From positions 13,792,433 through 13,856,432 of the forward strand of contig NC_053148.1 of NCBI RefSeq assembly GCF_016808335.1: DNA of 64,000 nucleotides. The letters run 5' to 3'. Made by a program: the position numbers and the translations under genes. Positions 54,449 through 64,000 of this stretch are shown piece after piece (positions within the stretch are counted from its first letter, which is position 1; each line of letters starts with the position of its first letter). The notes under the pieces were generated by a model. It saw nothing but the letters and a program-made list of their open reading frames with translations, ran no database searches and had not been told where the DNA came from. Source of the DNA: Panicum virgatum. Lineage: Eukaryota > Streptophyta > Magnoliopsida > Poales > Poaceae.

Positions 54449-55414
54449 TCAAGCACGAGCAACGAAAGCCACCACACGGTCCATCAACTCCACGGCCGCC
54501 GCCGTCCCCGGCTGCCGGAGGTAGAAGACATGGTCCTCCCCCGGGGTGTCCTCCAGCTCGGCCTCGCCGCGCCACCCGCTGGCCAGCAGCGCAGCGTGGT
54601 ACGCGCGCCCCTTCGGCGCCAGGAAGTCCGCCCCCGCCACGGCCACCAGCACGCGCGCGGCCGGCAGCAGCGCCAGCGGCGGCGCCCCCGCGGACGTCGG
54701 CGACAGCCGCGGGTCGTCCATCCGGGCGTCGGGATTTCCCTTCACGAACCGCCACTCGCGGCGGATGCGCTCCTCCAGCTCGGGCCCCATGGCGCCCGAC
54801 GTGTCCCAGAAGTAGGGGTGCACCAGCAGGACGCCCCGGATCGCCGGGCGCCCCTCGGCGGCGGCGCGCATGGCGACGTTGTGCGCGATGTTGGCGCCCG
54901 CGCTGTCCCCGGCCAGGAACACACGGGCGGGGTCCCCGTGCTCGGCTAGCCACGGCTCCGGCTCCGGCTCCGGCGCGGAGCCGCAGGCGGCGGCGGCGAC
55001 GGCCCACGCGAGCGCCGCCCACGAGTCGTCGTAGGCCGCGGGGAGCCGGTGCTCGGGCACGCGGCGGTCCACGGACACCGCGACGGCGCCGGCGCGCGCG
55101 GCGAGGGCGTTGAGGTAGCGGTGGTACGGGACGGAGTCGGCCGACTCGACCATGAAGCCACCGCCGTGGAAGTACACGACGGTGGGCAGCTTGGCGCCGG
55201 CGCCGGCCGTGGGCGGCAGGTACAGGCGGACGGAGACGCCGGTGCCGGGGTCGATGGCGACGTCCTTGGAGGACACGCCGGTGGCAGCGTCGTGGAGGGA
55301 GGCTGGGACCGTGCCGTTGTCGATGAGGCGCTCGACGCGGCCACTCTTGTAGAAACGGATGAACGGCAGGAGCTCCAAGGCGACCACGTCGGCGGCGGCG
55401 GCGTGGGAAACCAT
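54449..55414 (-). CDS. Carboxylesterase, CXE-d
   Basis: Intronless, 321 aa from the Met at 55414 (MVSHAAAAD). The open frame extends 58 codons upstream but enters a transposon, so that extension is rejected. Motifs: HGGG 83-86, Ser171 in GDSAG, Asp263 in AGAD and His295 in EDHVF. The catalytic set is intact. The strand usually reading YRLAPEH is DRRVPEH (116-122), a departure from the other three genes. A PEPEPEP run (148-154) forms a local insertion. The substrate is unknown. A GC-rich TIR element starts 33 bases upstream of the ATG, so the normal promoter has been displaced. Confidence 0.88.
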   Translation of the reverse strand: MVSHAAAADVVALELLPFIRFYKSGRVERLIDNGTVPASLHDAATGVSSKDVAIDPGTGVSVRLYLPPTAGAGAKLPTVVYFHGGGFMVESADSVPYHRYLNALAARAGAVAVSVDRRVPEHRLPAAYDDSWAALAWAVAAAACGSAPEPEPEPWLAEHGDPARVFLAGDSAGANIAHNVAMRAAAEGRPAIRGVLLVHPYFWDTSGAMGPELEERIRREWRFVKGNPDARMDDPRLSPTSAGAPPLALLPAARVLVAVAGADFLAPKGRAYHAALLASGWRGEAELEDTPGEDHVFYLRQPGTAAAVELMDRVVAFVARA

Positions 55415-55447
55415 CCGGTTGCTGCGGACTTGGTGACCAGAGATGGC

Positions 55448-56027
55448 GGGGGAGTCTATTCCCCGCGTATGCGAGGGGCGACAAACGCATCGCAGAAGGG
55501 ATTCGCCACCGCTCCCCCGCCATCCGCCGCCTCCCCAAGCTCCGGCGCCGCCCCCCGCGCCTCCGCCGCCGCCCTCCACCGCCTCCAACCCTAACCAAGC
55601 TCGTCGCCACCGCGCCGCCGGCTTCTTCTCGCCCCCGCCGCCGGCCGCCGCCCACCGGGGGTCCTACCCCGCCCGGCCGGCGGCGCTCCCGCGCCACCTC
55701 GCCCTCCGCCGGCCGAACCGTCGCCGCCGCCCGTCCTCCGCCACCCGGGGCCCCTCCTCTTCTAACGCCGGCGGCCATGGAGCTCCCCGAACCCAGGTAA
55801 CCCGGAACCCTAAGCTCCGCCGCCTCCCTCCACCACCCCGGCCGCCGGCGACCTCGCCGGCGGCCGCTCCCCCCACCTACCACCCCTCCCCGACCACCCC
55901 CTCCCCCTCCCCAAGCTCCGGCCGCCGCTTACTCAACGGAGAAGATGAACAGGAGCCACCGCGCCACCGTCCTCCTCTTCTGCGATGGATCGATAGCAAA
56001 TCGCGTATGCGATATATAGATTTCCCC
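55448..56027. mobile_element. GC-rich TIR element (580 bp) in the 5' leader of CXE-d
   Basis: The ends GGGGGAGTCTATTCCCCGCG and, inverted, GGGGAAATCTATATATCGCA continue as ~50-bp inverted repeats that close with CATCGCAGAAG. They are flanked by an 8-bp duplication GAGATGGC (55440-55447 and 56028-56035). An 8-9-bp duplication fits a MULE or a hAT element. The interior is Pro/Arg-coding GC-rich sequence with no transposase. The 212-codon + strand open frame here is not accepted as a gene. Confidence 0.75.
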
Positions 56028-56164
56028 GAGATGGCTCCACGGAGAAATGCCGTGTCCTTTCTGGCCTCTCAAGTTTTATAACTGGAGAGTCTGCCGTGTG
56101 CATCAACTTCAGAAAAGTACAGTAGCCTAGCTGTAGTCTGCAGAACGTGTAGGTCCCGTACTTT

Positions 56165-56412
56165 ACATAGAGTACTGACAAAGTTTATTTGCAATTTTTT
56201 TAGCACAACTTTGCGCGACGAATCTAATAAATCAAATTCTATCATGATTGGCTACAGTAATCATCCTCTAATCGTGCGGTCAAAAACCTTAGATTCATCT
56301 CGCGAAGTAGCGCAGGAATTGTGAAATTAATTTTATAAACTGACTTTATTTAATATCCATAATTAATGGTCAAAGTTGATTACAATATATAGCGCTACTA
56401 AACTAAATGGGG
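56165..56412. mobile_element. Tourist-like MITE remnant
   Basis: Shares GACGAATCTAATAAATC, TACAGTAATCATCC, AGATTCATCTCGCGAAGTAGCGC and TTTATTTAATATCCATAATTAA with the MITE at 49571-49959. Ends are not clear. Confidence 0.55.
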
Positions 56413-58081
56413 CAACAACCATGACACTGAAGTACTGAAAGCCAGAGCTGCGATACTGCTAGTAGTTGGATCCAGTAATGGATCAAAATCCATATCCACA
56501 AACAAAGCAATCCATGGAAAATCCAAATATAAGAAGTCAACATCCAGTCAAATCTACTTGGTGACATATTCAAGGTCCATTCAATTATCGAATTAACTAA
56601 ACACCACTAAGAAACATGAAACACCGCAATCAAAGGGTTGTCATATCCAGTGCAGGCTGCACAATTCGGAGAGGCAGGGAAGGCTACGAGAAGCTGGAAG
56701 CGATGGAGGGGAACGCGAAGCCGATCAGCGATTGGATACACATCATACACCCGATGCACTTGAGGCAGCTGGGGATCAGCCCGGTGGAGTACGCCGCGAC
56801 CTCTGAGCAGCGTGTTCCCGGTCATGGGAGCCCCGTGCAGACGGAAACACCGGAGTCATTACATAAGAACATTGGCCCTCTTCAGTGTGTCTGGACTCTT
56901 GAGTGGTGCCCAAAGAGGTGAGAGAAGATTTAAGCATCACTCTTCACACTGTGAGAGGAGATGCCAACTCCAAGTAATACTAAAAAATCTGGAGCGATGC
57001 ATGTTATTGCATTGTTGATAGTAAATAATAATTCTTCTACCCTTTCTGCTTATGAGGACTAACAAATTAAGGGAGGACAGAGAATCTGTTCTCACGCAAG
57101 GAATAGAGCAAGAAGATGGTAATATTTTATTTCATGTGGGGCCATATTCTTAGATAGCATCGGTGCTAGTTTTTTTTCACACGCTGCAGCAATCTTGGCT
57201 TGATGCTTATTTTCTCTTTGTGGGACCCAATTTTTTCAAGCATCACTAGCACACTGTGGAGGGCTTTATATTGCTGAAACAATTGTTCCAACATTTAAAA
57301 AGATATTCCACATAAAAATCGTCCAAGTGTGATCTTGTTTTGAAGATTTCATTGCAAAGACACAGTGGTGCAGTCAGATTTTGATTTGAATATATAGTTT
57401 TAAAAAATATAACTGTGTAACATCTTGACTGCTAGTCACACGTGTGACTGCTAAAGGCCCCCATACAGAGGCTACTTGGGCTCTTCTTGAAAGCAGAGTA
57501 GGAGGCCATGGCGGCGAGGAAGATGGAGAAGGGAGCAACAAGTTATTGAAGACCTGGACCTTCATGGATACATTTTTGAAACCCACACTTTTCTAAGAAG
57601 GCAATTCTTAAAAGTGTGTGGTCAAAAAAAAATATGTCTTTATGAAAATATATTCCATGGCTAATCTAATGATATTTATTTTACACTATAAATTTTAGTA
57701 TTATTTTTGTATAAATTTAATTAAAACTGAAATTGTTCGACTCCTAAGGAATCGAGAATTGCATTTCTTTTTGGAACGGAAGAAGTATAAAATAGTACAT
57801 CATATTATCGTAGGAGGAGAAAAGTTGTATTTCGTGTCACGTATATTACATGTTGCTGTCGCGGCTCTCACCGTATCGCTTAGGTCGACCCAGTTCTCAA
57901 CTGACTCGGACTATAGTCCCCGTACCGGACTCCAGTCGGAAACTCGGAATCCAGCGCCTATACAGCTACGACTCGTTGATGACAAGTGCGGTCTGTCCTG
58001 GTATCGCATCGCACGCAGCAGCAGCAGGAGCACTCCGATACACACCACAAGGGGGAAATGGGACGAGGCGGCCTCCGTCCT
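56413..58081. other. Intergenic, no gene recognised
   Basis: A 101-codon + strand frame (56616-56921) has no recognisable family and no supporting structure. About 57295-57420 resembles one arm of the inverted repeat at 34.9-36.9 kb. About 57590-57790 is AT-rich with a Stowaway-like end (GGAACGGAAGAAGTA). Sequence from about 57840 may be upstream region of the F-box gene. Confidence 0.35.
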
Positions 58082-58091
58082 CGTCGTCGCC

Positions 58092-58675
58092 CGCGTTTTT
58101 TTATTTTTATATTTTTTAAAAATATTTTTTACAGAAATATATTTTTGGTCTCACAATTTACAGTTCTATACCCTTACCGCCCGGAAGGGGTGGCAGGGGG
58201 CCTACCGCCCATCTGGGGGCCTCCCGCCATGCCGCCTCTGCCGCTACTCCTCGCAGCTGCCTCCGCCGCTGCTCCCCGCTCGAGATCCACCCGAGCAGGG
58301 CCTCTGCAAACCCCCGTCGGGTCCTCCCGCCGGTCCGCCAACCTCCGCCGGCAGCACCTCCGCGCGGAGCGGCGGCGGTTTGCCCGTAGGAGCAGGGCGA
58401 TGCGGAACGGAGCGGCGGCGGTTTGCCCGTAGGAGCAGGGCGATGTGGGACGAAGCGGCGGCGGTTTGCCCGTAGGAGCAGGGCGATGCGGGATAAGGAA
58501 ACAACCCTGGATCCGGATTTGGAATGGGGGAGGGGATGTCGGGGCGAGTTGATGGGCCGGTTTGGACGCGGCCTGCTGGGCTGGGCGGTCGCGTGCTCGC
58601 CGCGGGGCGCGGCCCGTCGTTCCTTAGCTTTTTTTTTCTTTTAAAAAATATAAAAATAGAAAGGAAAAAAAAAGC
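58092..58675. mobile_element. MULE-derived non-autonomous element (584 bp)
   Basis: The T-rich end CGCGTTTTTTTATTTTTATA and the inverted right end GCTTTTTTTTTCC are flanked by a 9-bp duplication GTCGTCGCC (58083-58091 and 58676-58684). The left end resembles the TIRs of the two MULEs (ATATATTTT, AATTTACAG, ATACCC...CCGCCCGG). The interior holds three ~43-bp tandem units around GCGGCGGCGGTTTGCCCGTA (58363-58493). It lies 310 bp upstream of the F-box start. Confidence 0.75.
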
Positions 58676-58985
58676 GTCGTCGCCCACCACCACCAGTAGA
58701 AACTTCTGGGCCCATTCATCCATTCCCGGCCCACTCCACCACAGCCAGCGGCCGACGAGGATCGATTGATCCCGGAGGAGGGCCCTCTTCCTCCTTGGCG
58801 CCTGAGCCGAGTAGCCGACCACGGGAGAGGAGAACGACGGGCGACGATGATGCGCCGCCAGGTTTTCCTCTTGTATTACATCTCAAGCCGCGCAGATCCA
58901 GATCCCCCCTCCTCGGGTAGCCGCCGCCGCGCAGGGTCGTCTCCACCACCGGGGGGCCAAACGCTCACGCAGCGCCCTCGGCAGG

Positions 58986-60111
58986 ATGGACTGGTCGGAT
59001 CCCGACGACGGGCCGGCGGGCCTGATCGCCGAGCGCGTCCTCGCCGGCGGCGACGTGGCCGACTACGTCAGCTTCCGCGCCGTGTGCCGCCCGTGGAGAC
59101 GATGCTGCGCGGACCCGCGCTGTCCTTGAGGACAGCCGCCTCCACCCCCGGAGGTGGGTCATGCTCCTCGGGGGGGAGCTCACGGCCGCCGGCGCCCCGC
59201 ACTGCACCCGCCGCCGCTTCCTCAACGTCTCCACCGGCCAGTGCGTCCAGGTGCAGATCCCGGAGCTCCACGACCACGGCGTGCTCCGGTCCTCCACCGA
59301 GGGCCTCCTCCTCCTCGTCGCCACCGGCGGCGCCGTCCGCCTGCTCAACCCACTCACGCGCCAGGCCGCCGAGCTCCCGCCGATCACCGGCCTGGACTTC
59401 ACCCACGCCCACATCGGTCAGGTCTCCCCGAACAACGCCGGCCTCGTGGACGACGGCCGCAGAGTTGTGCTCTACGACTACGGAAGAGAAGAGGGCAGCA
59501 TCCTCGCCTTCGCCAAGCCCGGCGACGAGCGCTGGGTGCTGGTCAAGGCCACCAATGATCTGCTCAGGCACACCGTGTCCTTCGCCGGCCGATTCTACGG
59601 CGTCACCTTGGATTCCGTCATGGTGGTTGACACGACGGCCGGAGGGGGGGAGGATGCCAAACTGGCGATGGCCGCCAAGCTGGCCACGCCGATCCGCCAG
59701 ATGATGAATGACACGGCGCACCTCGTGGAGATCGCCGGGAAGCTCATGCTGGTGCACCGCAAGATGCGCTGTGTCCGCGGCGCCGGCGGCGAGTACAACG
59801 ACTTCAAGAGGACGTGCAAGCTGTACCGCGTGAACCTGGCCACGGGGAAGGCCACCCCCGCCGCTGCCCGCGGCCGCGCCATCTTCGTCGGCCGACGCCG
59901 CTCGCTCGCCGTGTCCCCTCAGGTGTTCCCGTCTCTCAGCACGAACACGGTCTACGCAGCCCGAGACTTCGACGTGCCAGGCTCTGGCCGGGAGATCTGT
60001 ACCTATCATCTCAGAGATGGAGGCACTGAAACCTTCAATTGCCACGAGAGTAGTCTGCTGCCACATCCATGGAGCATTGCTGATTGTCTTACTGCATATG
60101 TAAGAGGTTAG
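58986..60111 (+). pseudogene. F-box/DUF295-type protein gene, frame-disrupted
   Basis: From the ATG at 58986 an F-box-like N-terminus is read ([10 protein letters not shown], then [27 protein letters not shown]). The frame stops at about 59127 (TGA). The same protein resumes one frame over (EDSRLHPRRWVMLL), then about 317 codons of a beta-propeller-like DUF295 region run to the TAG at 60109. F-box proteins of this type are candidate substrate adaptors of SCF ubiquitin ligases. The break needs a net shift of one base near 59110-59130 and could be a true mutation or a base error. Near the end CATAT/GTAAGAGG looks like a splice donor (60099), so a further exon is possible. Confidence 0.7.
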
Positions 60112-60239
60112 ACTGCTGCGTGGTGGCTGATTTCCTTGCCGATATGCTCCGTTAAAGCCTGCAGGTAGCTCCCTCTCAACCACCAGCAATTCTGCTTCAC
60201 CACACAGCCGATATTCGATCGTCATGCATTATTTGCGTG

Positions 60240-61375
60240 ATTGGTTCACTTGCTAGTTCTAGCCTGGTTAGAAAACTAAGCCAGGCTAGAGTTGGCCAGT
60301 CTTAACCTGTACAATGTGTCTGTGTTTGGTTGGGTGGCTAGTAGTAGGTCTGTGTTGTCCAGCTTGTGTTTGGTTGGCTGTAGATATTGGTAGGGTGACC
60401 TTACAGTCAATGTTGGTGAAATTACCACCCTTTTTCTCTGTTCTTCTCTCCCACTCCGGTGAGTTGGTCGGCGCCGCGACTCCACCTCCTTCCTCCCTCC
60501 TCCCAAGCTCCCTCCACGCCGCGCCGCCCCCTCCTTCCTCCCTCCTCCCCCTCCCTCCCGAGCTCCCTCCGGCTGCAGCGGCGGCCGGATCCGCGCCCTC
60601 CCAAGCTCCCTCCCTCGGCGGCGCGGAGGAGGCCCGAAGCTCGGTCGGCGAGGCGACCTGGTGCTTGTGGAGCTCCACCACGGCCCTTCCCTCCCTTGAT
60701 TCGACGCGGTGGCGCCCTCCGGCTGGTCCAGGCGCTCGCCGCTGCGTGCTGGGCCACCCGCACGGGAACGGGGGCGGCGCGTCGATCCGCCGGCCGCGGT
60801 GCGAAGCAAGCGGCCGGGCGGCGAAGCTGCAGGATGGGAGCGGTGGCGCGGGCATGGCGACCCGTAGCAGGACAGCGGCGGCGCGCACGCGAGGTAGAAT
60901 GGCCGCGGCTTGTGGGATTCAACCCGGCTGGAGCTCCGACCGGATCCGCGTGGGCCTCGCCGCACGTCCTTGCCGCGCCCTCCCTCGTCGTGCACCCCTC
61001 ACGCGTGGGTCCTTCCTCCCACGGCGAGGCTCTGTCCCTCTCTCCCGCGGTGGGCGGCGCGGCCTCGACGGCGAGGCTCCGGAGGCGGCGGAGGCCATCG
61101 ACGAGCGCGGCGCGCTGCAGCGCTACTGGCCACGAGCGGCGCAACAGAGAGGGAAGGTGCGAGAGATGGAGGTGAGCAGAATGCGGGATGGCCAGCCTGA
61201 GTGCAAGCCACCATGCACTAGCCGGATACGCTCGATTTGGGCGTTCCCAGCAATGCAGCCTGGGAGAGCACTTTTGCACTAGTGAAATCAGGCTTACAAA
61301 CCTATGCAGGGATCCAATCATTCGTGGGTTGCATTGTGCAAGCCTGGCTAGGGCCTAAGCCACCCATCCAATCAC
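60240..61375. other. GC-rich island, possible TIR element
   Basis: A strongly GC-rich block (about 60420-61200) sits between shorter flanks that share GTGATTGG and CTAGCCTGG / CCAGGC words in inverted order (about 60238-60290 and 61340-61372). Open frames are long on both strands but low-complexity. It could be another Pack-type element or decayed gene sequence. Confidence 0.35.
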
Positions 61376-62500
61376 ACCCTATGCCGACTGTGTGTGCGTC
61401 CTCCCACCTCACTTATATGTACTGTGTTTAAATTAATATGAACTGTCTTTTTTATTATATATGAACTGTGTTTCTTTAAGGATGTAAACCGTGTGTTTTC
61501 TTGTAGGGAATATGAAAATGTTATTTCGTTACTCCCTCCATTTTAAGATTGCAAGTCCTTATAGTTTTGTTCTAAGTTAAACTTTAATTTTTAGCTTCCA
61601 TCCAGAAATGGAACGCACTCGCATTGGGAGGTTCAAAACGAAATTTTCCATCGAATGCTCTATTATATAGAAAAAACATGTATAAGAATGACTGTGCTAC
61701 CGACTTTGGAATAGAAAAATTATCACCGTACCATGATATTTAATCGGATTCGTGTAGTAGCATGCTAACTGCGGCAGCCGGCCAAATGAGCACACCGAAT
61801 GGCCGACATACACAACCACAATAAAACGACAACTCGTACTACTGGCGACTTCTAACAAAAAAACACTAATTGAACAGCATGTTTTTCATAATTCAAAAAT
61901 AATAAAAATGTAGATAAATGTGTAGCACACTAACAAAGATGGAAACAAAGATTGCAACAGCCATTGACCCAAACAACCTTTAGCAAACGAATAATTCTCT
62001 GATATTATGATGCAAAGACCTCCACTGCAACAAGAGCTCATAAAGCCTAAACGCAAGGAACGAAATGAATGTCAGCAACAGCCAATATATATTAAAAACA
62101 AATTTCTGAAAAAGGGAAGGAAAAAATTAAATTAAAACAAAACAAATGTACTTTGAACAGTTAAACAAATTCAATATTTCCCAGCAATTAATTTTACCAA
62201 TAGTAAAATAGTATAAACCAGATCATCACATGAGCACAACACACCCATATAAAGACAACTATTATCCTAAGACTGCATGCATAAGAAAAGGTGACCACAA
62301 ACGAGATTTACCAAAAAGACTTCAAACCTTTTATCCAATGCACAATGCATACAAAAGATTTATTTTTATATATCTTTGGCAGGTAACCAACCAAAACTTG
62401 ACTGGGACATACCTTCTGTTTGCATCCTCATTGTAACCAAAAGAGAGTAATCGCATTCCGTCATTACGCGTATGTTTGAGGGTAATTAGTCGTCGTTACG
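61376..62500. other. Intergenic, AT-rich, no gene recognised
   Basis: AT-rich DNA with a Stowaway-like half end (ACTCCCTCCATTTTAAGATT near 61532). No coding evidence. Confidence 0.35.
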
Positions 62501-62863
62501 TGTATGTTAATTTAATCGCATTCCATCTTCCTGATGTCGCTTCCTCGGCGGGCCGCCGCCGCGCAAGACCAGGAGCGGACTGCCTTCCACCGGCCACGTG
62601 CTGCCGCTGCCTCCATTTTGCCTTTTTTTTTTAGGGGTCACAATTTTGCCTATTTGATCGGTTCGTCTGCGCTTCCCAACCATGGTTGCCAACCATCGTG
62701 TTAAGCCCCCGCCCTAGGAATGCCATTTGACTCGAAGTTGAACAGATCATCATACCCATAAAAAAAAAACTCAAACAGGACGAACAGGGAAAGTTTGCAC
62801 GCTGCAACTTCGCAGCAAGGCCAAATAATCCACAAGACCACAAGCCGGAAGCAAAGATATATG

Positions 62864-62992
62864 CCTCTTGATCTTCTGCTTAAGATGCCTTAAATCTTCC
62901 CTGTATTTTACATCTTTCCTCTCAAACTCTTTAAACTGATCCTTGCAGACCTTCATATTTTTCTCAAGGTCAGATATAAAAGGAGCAAACAA
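62864..62992 (-). pseudogene. Probable SMC4 (condensin subunit) exon fragment
   Basis: 43 codons read as a charged coiled-coil stretch: ISDLEKN, then QFKEFERKDVKYREDLRHLKQKIKR. This strongly recalls the coiled-coil arm of plant SMC4. SMC4 is an ATPase of condensin that compacts chromosomes. No other SMC exon was found within the window, so this is best taken as a captured or stranded fragment. A general coiled-coil protein is the alternative. Confidence 0.45.
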
Positions 62993-63784
62993 AATAGAGG
63001 CACCTTCTGGTAGGAAATAGTAACATGTTCTTCAAACCTTCAAATACCTCTTGCCTTTTCACTTGTTTATTATAAATAGAGTTTGAGAGGTCTGTTGAAT
63101 CTTCTTCCTGATTATAACTAAAACTAATATGAATATTCAGAGGCAAACTATCAACAAGTTCAGATTTCAGCAGCAGGGATAAATAAAATCAGATTTAACC
63201 AATCATAAACAGGTTCAGATTTAACCAAGGATAAACACTCAATTCCGCAATCCATCAGAGATGCAGGAAACCCACAAGAAGACTTAACAGGCAACATGCA
63301 TAGATGCCAGTAACTAGGCATGTCATTGGACTAGAAATTGATCACCCATCCAAGAAAATCAACAGGACGAACAGGGCAAGGTTGCACGCTGCAACTTCAC
63401 ATCAAGTCTGAACCATCAAGACGTTCAGATTTAGCCAACGTCAAAATCAAATTCACAAAGGGTGAGCAATGCAGTAATCCACATGAACACAAGAACAGGA
63501 AGATGCCGATCAGTAACTGCAGATACCATTTCCATTAGAAGTTCATGACAAGGCCATCAGTGACCATCACCATCCAAGAAACTAAACTCTGCAGGACGAA
63601 CAGAAAGGTAAACAGGGCCGCCTCAGACATCAGGCACGAGACAACAACACCACCAAAAAGAAACGTCTCCCTCAACATCTCTCCATCAGCAACGACCACT
63701 CCACTAAACTACTGCTAGAGCACTGCGCAACTATGATATGGACTTCAACTACGAGACCTGGACGGACCGATTCGATCCCCACCC
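62993..63784. other. 3' flank of the heat-shock gene with repeated blocks
   Basis: The block AGGACGAACAGGG(C/A)AA(G)GTT...GCACGCTGCAACTTC occurs at about 62780-62812 and 63365-63402, with a shorter form (GCAGGACGAACAG) at about 63592. The shared parts extend into neighbouring sequence, suggesting local duplication. No gene. Confidence 0.4.
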
Positions 63785-64000
63785 CTACTCGACCTTGATC
63801 TGGAACACGTCCTTGCGCTCCTCGGCCTTGATCTTGGGAACGGTCACCTTGAGCACGCCGTTGTTCATCTCCGCCTTGATCTGGTCCATCTTGAAGGTCT
63901 CCGCGGGGAGCTGGAGGCTGCGGGTGTAGCGCGCCGGGCCCTTGCGGTCCTCGGGGTCCTTGTCGCCCTCGCCCTTGATCACCAGGATGTTCTTCTCGGC
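63785..64000 (-). CDS. Small heat-shock protein (Hsp20), C-terminal part, organellar type
   Basis: The window holds the last 71 codons and the stop (63785-63787); the 5' part lies beyond 64000. The frame shows the end of the alpha-crystallin domain: LVIKGEG, then [22 protein letters not shown] and the conserved [10 protein letters not shown] block, followed by a C-terminal VFQIKVE. The [12 protein letters not shown] stretch resembles mitochondrial small heat-shock proteins more than cytosolic class I (which end with a PEVK-IqIsG tail), but targeting cannot be judged without the N-terminus. These proteins form oligomers that hold unfolding proteins during heat stress. Heat-shock elements would lie outside the window. 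Confidence 0.88.
   Translation of the reverse strand, partial: AEKNILVIKGEGDKDPEDRKGPARYTRSLQLPAETFKMDQIKAEMNNGVLKVTVPKIKAEERKDVFQIKVE

Noticed and set aside
54420..55883. 487-codon minus-strand open frame and other long frames over CXE-d
   Set aside because: They overlap the CXE-d frame in another phase and run into the transposon; only the 54449-55414 frame has the catalytic motifs.
56616..56921. 101-codon + strand frame
   Set aside because: No recognisable domain, no splice or promoter support, and an overlapping minus-strand frame of similar length.
59068..60225. 385-codon minus-strand frame
   Set aside because: Antisense to the F-box/DUF295 gene, which has the recognisable protein.
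60314..61321. Long frames on both strands (322 and 299 codons)
   Set aside because: Low-complexity, mutually overlapping frames in a GC-rich island without domains.

Overview
The window is nuclear DNA of a grass (Poaceae). The evidence is intron-rich and GC-rich plant genes, single-exon plant carboxylesterase genes of very high GC, and typical grass transposons (Tekay-like and TAT-like Ty3/gypsy elements, Mutator-like elements, Tourist and Stowaway MITEs, a tRNA-derived SINE). All calls come from reading the sequence; no database was searched.

Layout. 1-19810 is a nest of LTR retrotransposons: a degraded chromodomain Ty3/gypsy element on the + strand (part of a 5' LTR at 1-1417, gag-pol at about 12.9-17.4 kb, complete 3' LTR at 17478-19810). 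It is interrupted by a much younger minus-strand, coding-poor TAT/Athila-like element in tandem form (LTR-internal-LTR-partial internal, 1413-11840). 20358-22458 is a Mutator-like element (MULE) with a 9-bp target duplication; it has lost its transposase core but keeps an intact GRF zinc-finger/coiled-coil gene. 22698-28687 is an 11-exon gene for a plastid/mitochondrial type II NAD(P)H-quinone oxidoreductase (NDC1); a Pack-MULE-like insertion sits in its intron 7. Then come four carboxylesterase (CXE, alpha/beta-hydrolase) genes: 29296-30291 (+), 31032-31997 (-), 39271-40692 (-, with an N-terminal anchor and a long linker) and 54449-55414 (-). They are separated by a LINE fragment, a 145-bp tandem repeat, a long inverted repeat and many MITEs. 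42893-47660 is a fuller but pseudogenised member of the same MULE family, with a 10-bp target duplication. 58986-60111 is a frame-disrupted F-box/DUF295-type gene. 62864-62992 looks like an SMC4 exon fragment. The window ends inside a minus-strand small heat-shock protein gene (63785 to the window edge).

How it fits together. The host genes are ordinary: plastoquinone/prenylquinone redox chemistry (NDC1), a local family of small-molecule esterases, an F-box gene and an organellar chaperone. The most unusual material is the MULE family. Each end carries a TATA box, a leader exon and a splice donor that could feed one of two convergent genes, a transposase and a GRF zinc-finger protein. The layout resembles MuDR, but the second gene is unlike mudrB. 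GC-rich terminal-inverted-repeat elements also recur close to the 5' ends of genes (NDC1, the last CXE and the F-box gene).
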